This document shows, in pieces, positions 1 to 7,342 of a DNA stretch of 55,638 nucleotides; positions within the stretch are counted from its first letter, which is position 1, and each line of letters begins with the position of its first letter. Source of the stretch: SIG452 sp045631485 (GTDB taxonomy: Bacteria; Bacillota; Clostridia; UMGS1840). The position numbers and the translations under genes were made by a program. The stretch covers positions 1 to 55,638 of the forward strand of contig JAZQUU010000017.1 of assembly GCA_045631485.1 (NCBI GenBank). The letters run 5' to 3'. The notes under the pieces were generated by a model that had not been told where the DNA came from, searched no databases, and saw only the letters and a program-made list of their open reading frames with translations.

Positions 1-50
<50 letters not shown>

Positions 51-226
51 ATTTCCATTAAAAAAATAAACAATTTAAGTTCGCTAGCTTTTCGCTTCGC
101 TTTTTCTTTTCCTCGATTTACTTGATTTCGTTCGTAGTTCTTAAAATAAAAACTCTAGAATTTTCAAGGTCCATTATGTTATTCAGTTTTCAAGATTCAT
201 TTGCTGTCTTCCGAGACAGCTTCGTT
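51..226 (-). other. 16S rRNA leader with boxA-like motif and hairpin
   Basis: This is the transcribed leader between the rrn promoter and the 16S 5' end. It contains a perfect 6-bp hairpin (203-208 with 215-220). It also contains CTTGAAAACTGAAT (about 182-195, minus strand), which resembles the antitermination/processing boxes common before Firmicutes 16S genes, and a partial second copy, CTTGAAAA, lies nearer the 16S gene. The 78-codon open frame on the opposite strand looks like chance. Confidence 0.6.
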
Positions 227-256
227 ATTCTATCACAGGTTTTTTCATTTGTCAAG
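227..256 (-). promoter_or_regulatory. rRNA operon promoter
   Basis: On the minus strand there is TTGACA (256-251), an 18-base spacer, and TAGAAT (232-227). It points at the 16S gene about 180 bases downstream. The upstream flank (257-330) is very A/T-rich with runs of A and T, as expected of an UP element at a strong rRNA promoter. Confidence 0.8.
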
Positions 257-452
257 CATTTTTTTAAAAAAATTTTCATTTTTTTCCACGTTTTTCACAA
301 AAACATAGGTAGTTTTTCAACAGAACGCCGATTTTTAGCTGTTTTTGGCAATTTTTAAAGCACATTTTCGGGGATGGATTTATCAAAATTTCTTTTTACA
401 AATAACAATGGGAGGGGAATTTTTTGATATTTCCTCCTCCCCTACAGTTTAC

Positions 453-482
453 CTATTCACTATTCACTTTTCACTATTCACT
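453..482. repeat. Short direct repeat of ctattcact-type units
   Basis: Units of the form (c)tattcact/tttcact are repeated about four times in 30 bases. No gene is visible from 257 to 600. This low-complexity repeat lies between the rrn promoter and the mobile-looking patch that follows. It is too short and irregular to be a CRISPR array. Confidence 0.5.
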
Positions 483-603
483 CAATTACCGTTTCCTTGT
501 GTGAGGCGGTTTCTGTTATCATACAAACAGGAAGTCAAAATGCCATTTTCGGTTTTTTCGATTCTATTATTGTAACCGTCGTAAGTGTATGAAGTTACTG
601 CAT

Positions 604-630
604 CAAGACACAGAACCGTCCCCTGTCTTG
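604..630 (-). repeat. Hairpin repeat, copy A (conserved 13-base loop)
   Basis: On the minus strand this reads CAAGACA, then GGGGACGGTTCTG, then TGTCTTG: a perfect 7-bp stem with a 13-base loop. The same 13-base core recurs at 1105-1117 in opposite orientation with a different, but also perfectly paired, stem. The two copies bracket the gene at 653-1057. Confidence 0.85.
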
Positions 631-652
631 GCCTGTTTTCATTTTTGTCTTG

Positions 653-1057
653 CTACTCAGATTGGTGATGTCTCCTTATCTCTTGTCCTTGATACATAAT
701 TAAATATCCTTGGGATTTCCAAACCTTTAATGTCATTTCCGCATTGAATCGAAATATTCCAGCTTCGTTTTTCTCGCTGTTGGCGCATAGTACTTTTACT
801 GCCTCATCAACATTTTCATTTAATGCAAGACACCAGCCGGCGGCCTTTGTACTAATAACAACACTTTCGTTTTGCAACAATTCTTTTAAACATTCCATGG
901 CAAAATCTTGGTTTTCCTCAAAATGTTTAAAAATTCTCATTAATTTGGGTTGTTCTTTGTTTCCGCTCTTATAATCTCCCGTTTCATTTGAACGATATAT
1001 TATATCACAGCTTAACTCAAATTGGTTCATGATTTCTTCTTTTGTATATTTTTTCAT
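653..1057 (-). CDS. DUF2019-type small protein (possible immunity protein)
   Basis: This encodes a 134-residue soluble, helical protein. The central part (about residues 35-120) has paired amphipathic helices and the ending 'MTLKVWKSQGYL', which I recognise from the DUF2019 family of HEAT-like small proteins. Some members sit beside polymorphic toxins and are thought to be immunity proteins. GGAG seven bases before the ATG supports the start. No toxin gene is adjacent, so if it is an immunity gene it is an orphan. It is bracketed by two inverted hairpin repeats (604-630, 1098-1124) between the rRNA operon and a housekeeping gene, which suggests acquisition by transfer. The family call is moderate; the immunity role is inference. 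Confidence 0.7.
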   Translation of the reverse strand: MKKYTKEEIMNQFELSCDIIYRSNETGDYKSGNKEQPKLMRIFKHFEENQDFAMECLKELLQNESVVISTKAAGWCLALNENVDEAVKVLCANSEKNEAGIFRFNAEMTLKVWKSQGYLIMYQGQEIRRHHQSE

Positions 1058-1097
1058 TCTATCACTCCAAATTCTTTTAATATTTTTATTCCATTAA

Positions 1098-1124
1098 AAC
1101 ACAAGGGGACGGTTCTGTTGTGTT
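1098..1124 (+). repeat. Hairpin repeat, copy B (conserved 13-base loop)
   Basis: On the plus strand this reads AACACAA, then GGGGACGGTTCTG, then TTGTGTT. The loop is identical to copy A at 604-630, but the stem sequence differs while staying fully complementary over 7 bp. The orientation is opposite to copy A. Confidence 0.85.
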
Positions 1125-1159
1125 AGTTCTTTCTAGTAAGGCAAGCGGAACCATACAAC

Positions 1160-1251
1160 GGGACGTCGAGGACGCCGTCCCCTACATTGGTTATTTTAAT
1201 TCACACAATGGGCGATTCGTGAATCGCCCCTACGATGCACCCATCGGGTGC
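1160..1251. repeat. Cluster of three palindromes
   Basis: Three inverted repeats lie in a row: GGGACG...CGTCCC (1160-1165 with 1176-1181), a perfect GGGCGATTC/GAATCGCCC (1210-1218 with 1221-1229), and GCACCC/GGGTGC (1237-1242 with 1246-1251). They resemble dispersed REP-like palindromes of Clostridia genomes. They lie just past the 3' end of the radical SAM gene and could also act as its transcript end. Confidence 0.6.
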
Positions 1252-1276
1252 CACCGTTTTTATTCTTTCTTATTTA

Positions 1277-2182
1277 TTATATATCTTCTCGGACTCCTGT
1301 TAAATCGAAATGTGGGGTATATTCTTCTTTGGCGCTGGACTTTTGTTGCATATAGGCATTGGTAAAGCCAAGCTCTAATGCCAAGTCAATCACCGAATGA
1401 TATTCCAGGGAGGTAATTCTGCGGTTTAACTCGGGGTAGTTTTGTAAATGTCCGTTGGGAGTGAACTGGCTCATTAAGCTTAGGATAAATTGAGTTGTTC
1501 CGAACCGTTTTTTCAATTCCTTTAACACCTCAAAGGAATCCTTACGGCAACCGGGCAACACCAAATGCCGCACAATCACACCCGACTTTAAAATTCCGTC
1601 CTCGCTGAATTTGGGTGCACCGCACAGAGAGAGCATTTCGGCAAGAGAATCCATAGCATACTCAAAATAATCGGGTGCAAGGCTGTATTTTTGGGAGATA
1701 TCGGTGGATTGGTATTTCACATCGGTGAGAAAAATATCAATATACCCTTTAAGCATTTGAATGGTTTTGGGCTTTTCGTAGCCGCCCATATTGGCAACAA
1801 AGGGAATCTTCATTTTCTCACGAACCAAATCAATTGCACGAAGAATCTGCGGAAGATAGGGTGTGGGCGTTACCAGATTGATATTGTGAGCGCCCTCGTC
1901 CTGCAATTTCAGAAAAATATCGCCAAGCTGATTTATGGTGATTTCTTTTCCGAAGCCGCCAACGCTGATATCATAATTCTGACAGTACCGACAGGCAAGA
2001 TTGCAGCCCGAAAAAAACACCGTCCCCGAACCTTTGGTGCCGCTGATACAAGGCTCCTCCCAAAAATGAAGTGCCGCTCTTGCCGCTTTGATATGTTCCC
2101 CTGCACCGCAAAAGCCAACGGTTTTGGTTCTGTCAACACCGCAGTTTCTTGGACATAATGTACAGTTTTTTAGCTTGTCCAT
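1277..2182 (-). CDS. Radical SAM protein, PflA-like (COG1313 type)
   Basis: This is a 301-residue radical SAM enzyme. The SAM-binding iron-sulfur motif CxxxCxxC is C60-C64-C67 in 'SGCNLACRYCQNY'. A separate N-terminal cysteine set (C7, C10, C14, C25) is typical of the family annotated as 'putative pyruvate formate-lyase activating enzyme', whose real substrate is unknown. A partial TIM barrel follows ('LVTPTPYLPQ', 'DIFLTDVKY'). GGAGG lies upstream of the ATG. No formate-lyase gene is nearby, so an activase role cannot be inferred from context. It may be co-transcribed with the SLH protein upstream (69-base gap). Confidence 0.85.
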   Translation of the reverse strand: MDKLKNCTLCPRNCGVDRTKTVGFCGAGEHIKAARAALHFWEEPCISGTKGSGTVFFSGCNLACRYCQNYDISVGGFGKEITINQLGDIFLKLQDEGAHNINLVTPTPYLPQILRAIDLVREKMKIPFVANMGGYEKPKTIQMLKGYIDIFLTDVKYQSTDISQKYSLAPDYFEYAMDSLAEMLSLCGAPKFSEDGILKSGVIVRHLVLPGCRKDSFEVLKELKKRFGTTQFILSLMSQFTPNGHLQNYPELNRRITSLEYHSVIDLALELGFTNAYMQQKSSAKEEYTPHFDLTGVREDI

Positions 2183-2250
2183 AGAAAAAAGTTTCCTCCT
2201 AATGGTCTGTTGTCAACTCTCAGAAACAACAGACACATCTCTCTGCTATC

Positions 2251-3861
2251 TTATTTGCAATATTCGTTCATAAAGTTATACGCTATTTGTGTAAAATTTC
2301 CTCTTGTTATTTTCAACTCCTCTGTAGCTACATTTGTCAAGAGGTTATATTGATCTGCTAATGTCATAACAGTATCACCACTCACTTCGCTTTCTCCCAA
2401 CACTTTAACCAAGGCTGTCAATACTTCATCAAGAGTAATCTCATCATTAGGATAGAAATATTTATTATCAGCTTCCATGATTTTATTGGACACTAAAAAA
2501 CCAATTGCATTTTTACACCAATGGGAAGCGGGAACATCCTTCAGATTACAATCCACATTGATTCCCTGGACTTGCATCCCAAGCATCTTGGTTAATGAAT
2601 ATGCAAACTCTGACTTTAGCATATATGCATAAGGTCGGTAAGTTCCGCCCTCGTAACCATTAAACGAACCAATATCAAATTGTTGGCTCATAACATAAAT
2701 CGCATCGTAATACTTATAATCAGTCGGAACATCTGCAAAAATAATTTCTTTATTGTCCGGCACTGTTATGGTTTTATCGTAAACAAGATTTTTTATGGAT
2801 ACCACTTTTCCGATAGACTGCATCTCATCATTCCAAATCATGATTTTACATTTTGCTGCCGTTTTTATAAAGTGGCTGATTGGTATGAAGGTTACCAGTT
2901 CATCTTTTGCTTTCATTGTGTATATATTACTGATTGTTGTATCCAGCAATGTGCCGTTTTTTGAATAATAGGCAGTATATATGTTTACACTATCCGCTTC
3001 ATAATTAGAGTTATTCTTTAATTGAATGGTATAAAAGCCATAATCAAAATTAAATACCGTTGACTGAACCTCTATTGACGGAAGTTTCGTAGCTGAAACC
3101 GAATTGACTTCCAAGTAAATTCGCCAAACATCATCAACTCTGGTGCCACGATAAGTATCAGAAAAGCATTTCCCTATAATGTCCAACATCAAAAAATGCT
3201 CATCACTTAGGCTTATCACAGGAGTTTCAAATTTGTATGAATCCAATTCTAAAACTTCTGCGTCATACATCACTTTAACCTTTTTGATATCGTTTGAAAC
3301 TATAATTCCACCCTTAATATCCTCCACAAGTAATCCAAGTTTTGAGATATCCTTCACATTGATATACAAATTGTCGGGATTGTAATATGTTAACAAGGAA
3401 GAAATCCCTGAATATTCGCCATTGTTCCATATTTCATATTTCTTTGGGAAAATAGTATCTTCAAACACAGTAATTTTGATTCTGTCAGTTACATCAGCCC
3501 ATAGCTCAACATCATATTCCGGGGCATACGATTCCAGATTCGCACCAACAATAATTTCAACAACTCCGGCATTTAGTGCTGTAATCGTAACCGTTCCGGT
3601 AGGCGGCGACACTTTTTCATCATATGCTCTGATTGCAACGATACCGTCAATATCTGTCCCCCAAGCCAGGTAAGCATAATTCACCCCATGTGTGATTGCC
3701 GTAGCTTCTAAGGTAAGCGTATCGCCAACTTTCATTTCTATCAAATCTTCATCCGCAATTTGAACGCTACTGATATATGGTGGAGATAAAGCATAGGATG
3801 TGCATATGAAATTCAGCACAAAAAAACATAGTATAGTAAATAAAATGATCCTTTTTACCAT
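2251..3861 (-). CDS. Secreted S-layer homology (SLH) domain protein
   Basis: This encodes about 536 residues. It begins with a signal peptide (Lys-Arg, then a hydrophobic stretch ending near 'TSYALSPP'). Next comes an Ig-like/Big2-type region, then a copper-amine-oxidase-N-like stretch ('NLYINVKDISKLG'). Two SLH-type modules follow at the C terminus ('FADVPTDYKYYDAIYVM', 'LKDVPASHWCKNAIGFL'). SLH modules usually anchor proteins to pyruvylated wall polymers, so an exported cell-surface role is likely. The ATG at 3861 is preferred because the GGAG at 3873-3876 is 11 bases upstream; the in-frame GTG at 3873 would abut that site. A strong promoter lies at 3934-3962. The specific function is unknown. 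Confidence 0.8.
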   Translation of the reverse strand: MVKRIILFTILCFFVLNFICTSYALSPPYISSVQIADEDLIEMKVGDTLTLEATAITHGVNYAYLAWGTDIDGIVAIRAYDEKVSPPTGTVTITALNAGVVEIIVGANLESYAPEYDVELWADVTDRIKITVFEDTIFPKKYEIWNNGEYSGISSLLTYYNPDNLYINVKDISKLGLLVEDIKGGIIVSNDIKKVKVMYDAEVLELDSYKFETPVISLSDEHFLMLDIIGKCFSDTYRGTRVDDVWRIYLEVNSVSATKLPSIEVQSTVFNFDYGFYTIQLKNNSNYEADSVNIYTAYYSKNGTLLDTTISNIYTMKAKDELVTFIPISHFIKTAAKCKIMIWNDEMQSIGKVVSIKNLVYDKTITVPDNKEIIFADVPTDYKYYDAIYVMSQQFDIGSFNGYEGGTYRPYAYMLKSEFAYSLTKMLGMQVQGINVDCNLKDVPASHWCKNAIGFLVSNKIMEADNKYFYPNDEITLDEVLTALVKVLGESEVSGDTVMTLADQYNLLTNVATEELKITRGNFTQIAYNFMNEYCK

Positions 3862-3933
3862 AACATCACACACTCCATTCTCATTTTTTAGTCTATATTA
3901 AAATTCCCCATTTATTACAATATTCCTACCCAA

Positions 3934-3962
3934 ATCATAGCACATCCTTTTTCCTATGTCAA
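3934..3962 (-). promoter_or_regulatory. Sigma-A promoter for the SLH protein gene
   Basis: On the minus strand there is TTGACA (3962-3957), a 17-base spacer, and TATGAT (3939-3934). It lies about 75 bases before the SLH protein start and is back to back with the promoter at 4027-4054. Confidence 0.75.
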
Positions 3963-4026
3963 CTGCATTTTATGGACAGTTGTCAGTCATATGCGAAAAA
4001 GGGAGTTGTTTCCTAAAAAAATGTCC

Positions 4027-4054
4027 TTGACATTGGTATTTGTTGTGCTATAAT
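4027..4054 (+). promoter_or_regulatory. Sigma-A promoter for the phosphorylase operon
   Basis: TTGACA (4027-4032), a 16-base spacer and TATAAT (4049-4054) lie about 75 bases before the start of the GH65 gene. No clear operator palindrome or catabolite-response element was recognised next to it. Confidence 0.8.
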
Positions 4055-4129
4055 ATATAATGTAATGATATATGACAACCTTGTACTAGTTTATCTGATT
4101 ATTTTTTAGTCATAACGGAGGATTTTTTT

Positions 4130-6319
4130 ATGGCAAAGGAAGCAAAAAAATATTTTAAGGTTGACCCCTGGAAAATCATTGAAGAAGGCTTTAGCCCCAA
4201 TGAGGGCAGAGTGGGCGAAAGTATTTTCTCCATGGGCAACGAATATATGGGTATCCGAGGCATTTTTGATGAAATGTATTCGGGCGACAAGCTGGTAGGA
4301 TGCTATTTTAACGGCGTGTATGAAGAAAAGCCGCTGTCCTACCCCGAATATTTCAACGGTCTGGCAAAAAGATGCTGCTTTATGATTAATGCGCAAAACT
4401 GGCTTTACACCAGAATTTTTGTGGACGGCGAAGAAATTGACTTAGCCAAGGTTCCCTTCACCAATTTCTATCGTGAACTGAATATGAAAACAGGTCTGGT
4501 ATTAAGACGTTTTACATACAAAGATATTACTTTCACCTTTGAAAGATTCACAAGCATTAACTATCACTATATCGGCGGACAGAAAATCACTATGGTAAGT
4601 GAAACCTCTCACGATGTGAAAATCGTTTCCGGTATTGACTTTACTCCCATTCACGAGGAAGAAGGCAAAAACTACTGGAGTGAATGTGGCAAAGGTGACG
4701 ACTACATCATCTGTGCTACTCAGACCAGCGGTCAGAGAATTTATTCCAAAATGAAAACCAACTTGGGTGCAGGAAAAGTTGTATCCGAAGACAAGATGAT
4801 TATGCAGGAATACGATTTCACCTTGCAGGGCGAAAAAGTGTTTGAAAAAGTGGTTTATAACTTTGTGGAACGAGACAAAGATTTAGCCATTGATATGGCA
4901 AAAGCAGATTCCTACTTAGCAAAAACCTACGATGAATACAGAGCGGAACACGTGGCTCGTTGGGCAGAAATCTGGAAACATTCCGACGTGGAAATTGACG
5001 GAGATGACGAAAATCAGCAGGGTATCCGTTTCTGTATCTTCAACATGCATCAGACCTATCACGGTGATGACGGCAGATTAAATGTTGGTGCAAAAGGCTT
5101 AACCGGCGAAAAATACAGCGGTTGGACTTTCTGGGATAGTGAAACCTACTGTCTGCCCTTCTATATGTTCAATAACCCCAAAGCTGCAAAGAACCTTTTA
5201 ATGTATCGTTACAACACTCTGCCTCAGGCAAAAGAAAGAGCCATTGAACAGGATTGTAAAGGTTCCTGCTACCCCATGGTTACCATTGACGGTACCGAAA
5301 GCTGCGGTGTTTGGCAGCACGGTAACTTAGAAATTCACGTGACTGCAGCAATTGCATACGGCGTGTGGCATTATGTGAGAAACACCGGTGACGAAGAATT
5401 CTTAAAAGACTATGGTTTGGAACTGTTGGTAGAAACCTCCCGTTACTTTGCATCCCGTGGTGACTGGAGCCCGAAAACCGGCGAATTCGGTCTGTGGGGT
5501 GTAATGGGGCCCGACGAATTCCATATGATGGTGCATAACAATACCTACACCAACTTTATGGTAAAGAAAAACTTCCTCTACACCATTGAAATGGTGAAAA
5601 AATACGGCTACGATGTTCCCCAGGAAGAACTGGCTACCTGGCAGAACATGGCTGATAAAATGCGTATCAACTACGACGAAAAAACCAAACTGTTTGAACA
5701 GCACGACGGTTACTTTGATTTCCCCGAATATGACGTAAAAGGTATGGATCCCGATAAGGTTCCCGTTTACAAATACTGGGCGTATGACAGAATTTTCCGT
5801 GTGAATATGTTAAAACAGCCTGATGTTGTGTTAATGCAGTTCTTCTATTCCAAAGACTTCACCTTGGAACAGAAGAGAGAAAACTTCTATTTCTACGAAC
5901 ACAGATGTTCTCACGAAAGCTCCTTATCTCCTGCAATCCACTCCATTATGGCGGCGGAAATCGGCGATTTGGATATGGCGGAAGAATATATGGCATACGG
6001 CAGCCGTGTGGATATTGACGACTACAACAGAAATGCACACCAGGGCTTGCACGTAACTTCCATGTCTGCGGCTTGGATGAATATGATTTACGGCTTTGGC
6101 GGTATGAGAAGTGACGGCGATATGCTTTCCTTTAAACCCAACATTCCCAAAAAATGGGATCGTTACGCATTCACCATTTTGGTTCGCGGAAGTGTTCTGA
6201 AGGTGGAAGTGGTAAAAGGAAAAGCAACCTTCAAAGTGTTGGAAGGTGCACCCGTAACTGTTGAAATTTATGACAAAGCTTATGAAATTACCACGGAGGG
6301 CATTGAAATTGAGTACTAA
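4130..6319 (+). CDS. Glycoside hydrolase family 65 disaccharide phosphorylase
   Basis: This is a 729-residue member of the maltose/trehalose/kojibiose phosphorylase family (GH65). These enzymes split alpha-glucosyl disaccharides with phosphate to give beta-glucose 1-phosphate and a sugar. The N-terminal beta-sandwich is followed by the (alpha/alpha)6 barrel, with the motif 'GVMGPDEFH'. E463 is the expected general acid. No signal peptide is present, so it acts in the cytoplasm on imported sugar. GGAGG at 4118-4122 fits the ATG. The gene for beta-phosphoglucomutase overlaps its end, which matches the product. The exact disaccharide cannot be told from the sequence alone. Confidence 0.92.
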   Translation: MAKEAKKYFKVDPWKIIEEGFSPNEGRVGESIFSMGNEYMGIRGIFDEMYSGDKLVGCYFNGVYEEKPLSYPEYFNGLAKRCCFMINAQNWLYTRIFVDGEEIDLAKVPFTNFYRELNMKTGLVLRRFTYKDITFTFERFTSINYHYIGGQKITMVSETSHDVKIVSGIDFTPIHEEEGKNYWSECGKGDDYIICATQTSGQRIYSKMKTNLGAGKVVSEDKMIMQEYDFTLQGEKVFEKVVYNFVERDKDLAIDMAKADSYLAKTYDEYRAEHVARWAEIWKHSDVEIDGDDENQQGIRFCIFNMHQTYHGDDGRLNVGAKGLTGEKYSGWTFWDSETYCLPFYMFNNPKAAKNLLMYRYNTLPQAKERAIEQDCKGSCYPMVTIDGTESCGVWQHGNLEIHVTAAIAYGVWHYVRNTGDEEFLKDYGLELLVETSRYFASRGDWSPKTGEFGLWGVMGPDEFHMMVHNNTYTNFMVKKNFLYTIEMVKKYGYDVPQEELATWQNMADKMRINYDEKTKLFEQHDGYFDFPEYDVKGMDPDKVPVYKYWAYDRIFRVNMLKQPDVVLMQFFYSKDFTLEQKRENFYFYEHRCSHESSLSPAIHSIMAAEIGDLDMAEEYMAYGSRVDIDDYNRNAHQGLHVTSMSAAWMNMIYGFGGMRSDGDMLSFKPNIPKKWDRYAFTILVRGSVLKVEVVKGKATFKVLEGAPVTVEIYDKAYEITTEGIEIEY

Positions 6320-6959
6320 TTTTTCAAATAATAAAGAAATCAAAGCAATTATTTTTGACTTAGACGGCGTTATCGTTTCCACCGATGATTGCCATTACAG
6401 AGGCTGGAAAAAAATGGCGGACGAAGAAGGTATTTACTTTGACCGCACCATCAACGAGCGTTTAAGAGGCGTAAGCCGTATGGAAAGCTTAAACATCATC
6501 TTAGAACGTGCCGAAAAAGAATATACCGAAGACGAAAAGGTGGAAATGGCAACCCGTAAAAACGGTTACTATGTGGACTTTATTCAGGCATTAACTCCCG
6601 CTGACATCTTACCCGGTGTGATGGAAGCTTTGGAAGGCTTGAAAGCAAAAGGCATTAAAATTGCCATCGGTTCCTCCAGCAAAAACACTCCCATCATCTT
6701 AAAACAAATCGGCTTATCCGATTACTTTGATACAGTGTCTGACGGGAACAACATTTCCAATTCCAAACCCGATCCCGAAGTATTCTTAAAAGCGGCAGAC
6801 TTCTTAGGAATGCCTTATGACAACTGTGCTATCGTGGAAGACGCCGATGCAGGCATCATCGCAGGAAAAGCGGCAGGCATGGTGACCTTTGCGGTTGGCA
6901 GTGCCAAAGGCGGAGACGTTACCCTCTCCAATATGAAAGAATTACTGAACAATCTGTAA
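6309..6959 (+). CDS. pgmB: Beta-phosphoglucomutase (HAD family)
   Basis: This is a 216-residue HAD-superfamily phosphomutase that converts beta-glucose 1-phosphate to glucose 6-phosphate, the step after the GH65 phosphorylase. It shows the nucleophile motif 'IFDLDGVIVSTDDCHYRGW', the substrate-loop region 'LRGVSRMESL', 'GSSSKNTPIIL' and the acidic metal motif 'VEDADAGI'. The start is a TTG. The one at 6309 sits nine bases after GGAGG (6295-6299) and overlaps the phosphorylase stop, implying translational coupling; TTG at 6303 is an alternative but lies too close to the ribosome-binding site. A terminator follows. Confidence 0.9.
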   Translation: MSTNFSNNKEIKAIIFDLDGVIVSTDDCHYRGWKKMADEEGIYFDRTINERLRGVSRMESLNIILERAEKEYTEDEKVEMATRKNGYYVDFIQALTPADILPGVMEALEGLKAKGIKIAIGSSSKNTPIILKQIGLSDYFDTVSDGNNISNSKPDPEVFLKAADFLGMPYDNCAIVEDADAGIIAGKAAGMVTFAVGSAKGGDVTLSNMKELLNNL

Positions 6960-6976
6960 AAAGAAATAAAAAGAAA

Positions 6977-7012
6977 ATACCTGAATCCGATTTGGATTCA
7001 GGTATTTTTTTA
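6977..7012 (+). terminator. Rho-independent terminator after pgmB
   Basis: A perfect 12-bp stem (6977-6988 with 6994-7005) and a 5-base loop are followed by a run of T. It ends the GH65-pgmB transcript 17 bases after the pgmB stop. Confidence 0.9.
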
Positions 7013-7016
7013 TAAC

Positions 7017-7144
7017 GAAAAAGCATGCCACCCCCGTGTGACATGCTTCTTCGTTTTCTCGCGAAAGGACTTCTATTCCACTACGAAAAGTAGGGATTAG
7101 CTTGTTTCGTATCGGAGGATTCCTGAGAATCCATCCGATGTTAC
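7017..7144 (-). ncRNA. Candidate free-standing small RNA (~128 nt)
   Basis: A consensus promoter (7151-7179) points into this gene-free interval. A terminator-like hairpin closes it (stem of about 11 bp at 7021-7031 with 7038-7048, one G-U pair, then T5 on the minus strand). Between them the predicted transcript starts near 7144 and first forms a strong stem (ATCGGA-t-GGATTC with GAATCC-TCCGAT, about 7112-7139). A small CTAC/GTAG hairpin follows (7081-7093), then a TTTC/GAAA hairpin. The only ATG frame is 17 codons with no ribosome-binding site. I do not recognise it as SRP, 6S, tmRNA, RNase P or a riboswitch. Confidence 0.65.
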
Positions 7145-7150
7145 AATGTT

Positions 7151-7179
7151 ATTGTATCATTGATATGGTTATCTGTCAA
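7151..7179 (-). promoter_or_regulatory. Sigma-A promoter of the candidate small RNA
   Basis: On the minus strand there is TTGACA (7179-7174), a 17-base spacer, and TACAAT (7156-7151). No protein-coding gene lies downstream before the opposing pgmB terminator, so its transcript must be short. Confidence 0.75.
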
Positions 7180-7264
7180 TTTTCGTACAGGACTATTTTT
7201 TTTGTCAAAAGTCCCCTCACAAGACATTTTTTTCATCAAAATAACCAAATCTATCATCACAAAG

Positions 7265-7297
7265 AAAAAAGGCGATATCTTGCGATATCGCCTTTTT
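7265..7297 (-). terminator. Terminator after the alkaline phosphatase gene
   Basis: A perfect 9-bp stem (7271-7279 with 7284-7292) with a TTGC loop is flanked by A6 and T5, so it can work in both directions. It lies about 50 bases past the phosphatase stop and separates that transcript from the small-RNA promoter. Confidence 0.85.
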
Positions 7298-7342
7298 CTA
7301 TATATCAGCGAGAATTTTTTGATTCCTTATTTTAGAATCCTT

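Noticed and set aside
453..482. Short repeated ttcactat-type units as a CRISPR or iteron array
   Set aside because: The units are under ten bases, have no spacers of constant length, and no cas or replication gene is near.
1277..2182. True pyruvate formate-lyase activase (pflA)
   Set aside because: The extra N-terminal cysteine set and lack of a pflB neighbour fit the uncharacterised COG1313-type family better.
6261..6308. Upstream in-frame codons as the pgmB start
   Set aside because: They precede or overlap the GGAGG site and extend the protein beyond the family N terminus; TTG 6309 has the right spacing.
7110..7137. 17-codon open frame in the small RNA (toxin or leader peptide)
   Set aside because: There is no ribosome-binding site, and the start lies only a few bases after the predicted transcript start within a strong stem.
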